NCBI GenBank assembly: GCA_016882265.1
Contig: VGVB01000006.1
Location: 1-64,000 of the forward strand
Direction of reading: 5' to 3'
DNA: 64,000 nt
Source: Gammaproteobacteria bacterium
GTDB lineage: Bacteria; Pseudomonadota; Gammaproteobacteria; Steroidobacterales; Steroidobacteraceae
Shown here: piece by piece, positions 63,833 to 64,000 of the stretch
Position numbering within the stretch: the first letter of the stretch is position 1
How the letters are laid out: each line of letters opens with the position of its first letter
Notes under the pieces: model-generated
Databases searched by the model: none
What the model saw: the letters and a program-made list of their open reading frames with translations, nothing else
Told to the model about the DNA's origin: nothing
Translations under genes and position numbers: made by a program

Positions 63833-64000
63833 TCAGCGGCGGCGGGCGAGCTCGCGCGTGGCGATATCGGTGAGCGCCCGGTAGCCCGCGGCGCTGATGT
63901 GGCTGCCGTCAGCAGCCGCGTACTCCGCGCGGCGGGTGCCGTCGTCGCGGGCAAGACCGCGTTCGAAGTCGAGCAGGCGCAGGTGTTCGCGCGCGGCGAG
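63833..64000 (-). CDS. C-terminal end of an SGNH/GDSL-type hydrolase (cut by window end)
   Basis: On the minus strand the last 55 residues read ... LLDFERGLARDDGTRRAEYA then ADGSHISAAGYRALTDIAT, ending ARRR. The Asp-x2-His arrangement followed by SAAGY is the C-terminal block of SGNH hydrolases. It converges with the ligase. The N-terminal part with the catalytic Ser lies outside the window. Confidence 0.65.
   Translation of the reverse strand, partial: LAAREHLRLLDFERGLARDDGTRRAEYAAADGSHISAAGYRALTDIATRELARRR

Overview
The window is a GC-rich gammaproteobacterial chromosome segment. The order tRNA-Leu, tig, clpP, clpX, lon, ppiD and the divergent gloB / methyltransferase-rnhA-dnaQ arrangement are typical of Gammaproteobacteria. 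The acyl-CoA ligase at the right end looks like the exosortase-A-associated type. I cannot name a genus from the sequence.

Layout. (1) 1-2.9 kb: the edge of an integrated island, visibly less GC-rich, with unrecognised small genes, a nuclease-like/DUF5655-like protein, a degraded phage/plasmid gene, short direct repeats, and a 3' tRNA-Lys fragment (2891-2939) that is best read as the distal attachment site. (2) 3.3-16.9 kb: housekeeping core with tRNA-Leu, protease and chaperone genes, tRNA-Val and tRNA-Asp, ppiD, fabI, mltD, gloB, a methyltransferase, rnhA and dnaQ. (3) 17-46.9 kb: a large surface polysaccharide locus with two nucleotide-sugar genes, a block of toxin-antitoxin (TA) modules, pgi, wzi, an SLBB export protein, wzz, wzy, wzx, glycosyltransferases, methyltransferases, an acyltransferase, a WbpG-HisH-HisF trio for an acetamidino sugar, a bi-domain oxidoreductase, a WecB/WbpI epimerase, a heparinase-like protein and a WecA-like initiating transferase. 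It ends in an IS1634-family remnant abutting the C-terminal half of a WbpM/CapD dehydratase. (4) 47-59.9 kb: TA modules alternating with ugd, an SLC13 permease-cysD-cysNC sulfate-activation operon, and manC, a DegT aminotransferase and manB. (5) 59.9-64 kb: a TauE/SafE permease, tRNA-Val(CAC), gltX, the AMP-forming ligase and the C-terminus of an SGNH-type hydrolase.

How the genes work together. pgi, manC and manB would supply GDP-mannose, and ugd would supply UDP-glucuronate. The TviB/WbpA-like dehydrogenase, DegT aminotransferase, acyltransferase, WecB/WbpI epimerase and WbpG trio together could build an amidinated diamino uronic acid. WecA-like transferase starts the unit on undecaprenyl phosphate, the glycosyltransferases extend it, Wzx flips it, Wzy polymerises it, Wzz sets the length, and the SLBB protein and Wzi export and anchor it.

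Striking features are eight TA modules or relics at the joints between polysaccharide blocks, several with visible palindromic operators; three copies of a REP-like element with core GGGGACGCTTCCC, one of them translated into the N-terminus of the heparinase-like protein; and an IS-associated truncation of the WbpM-like gene. I did not find a clearly new multi-gene system. The least explained genes are those in the left island edge.
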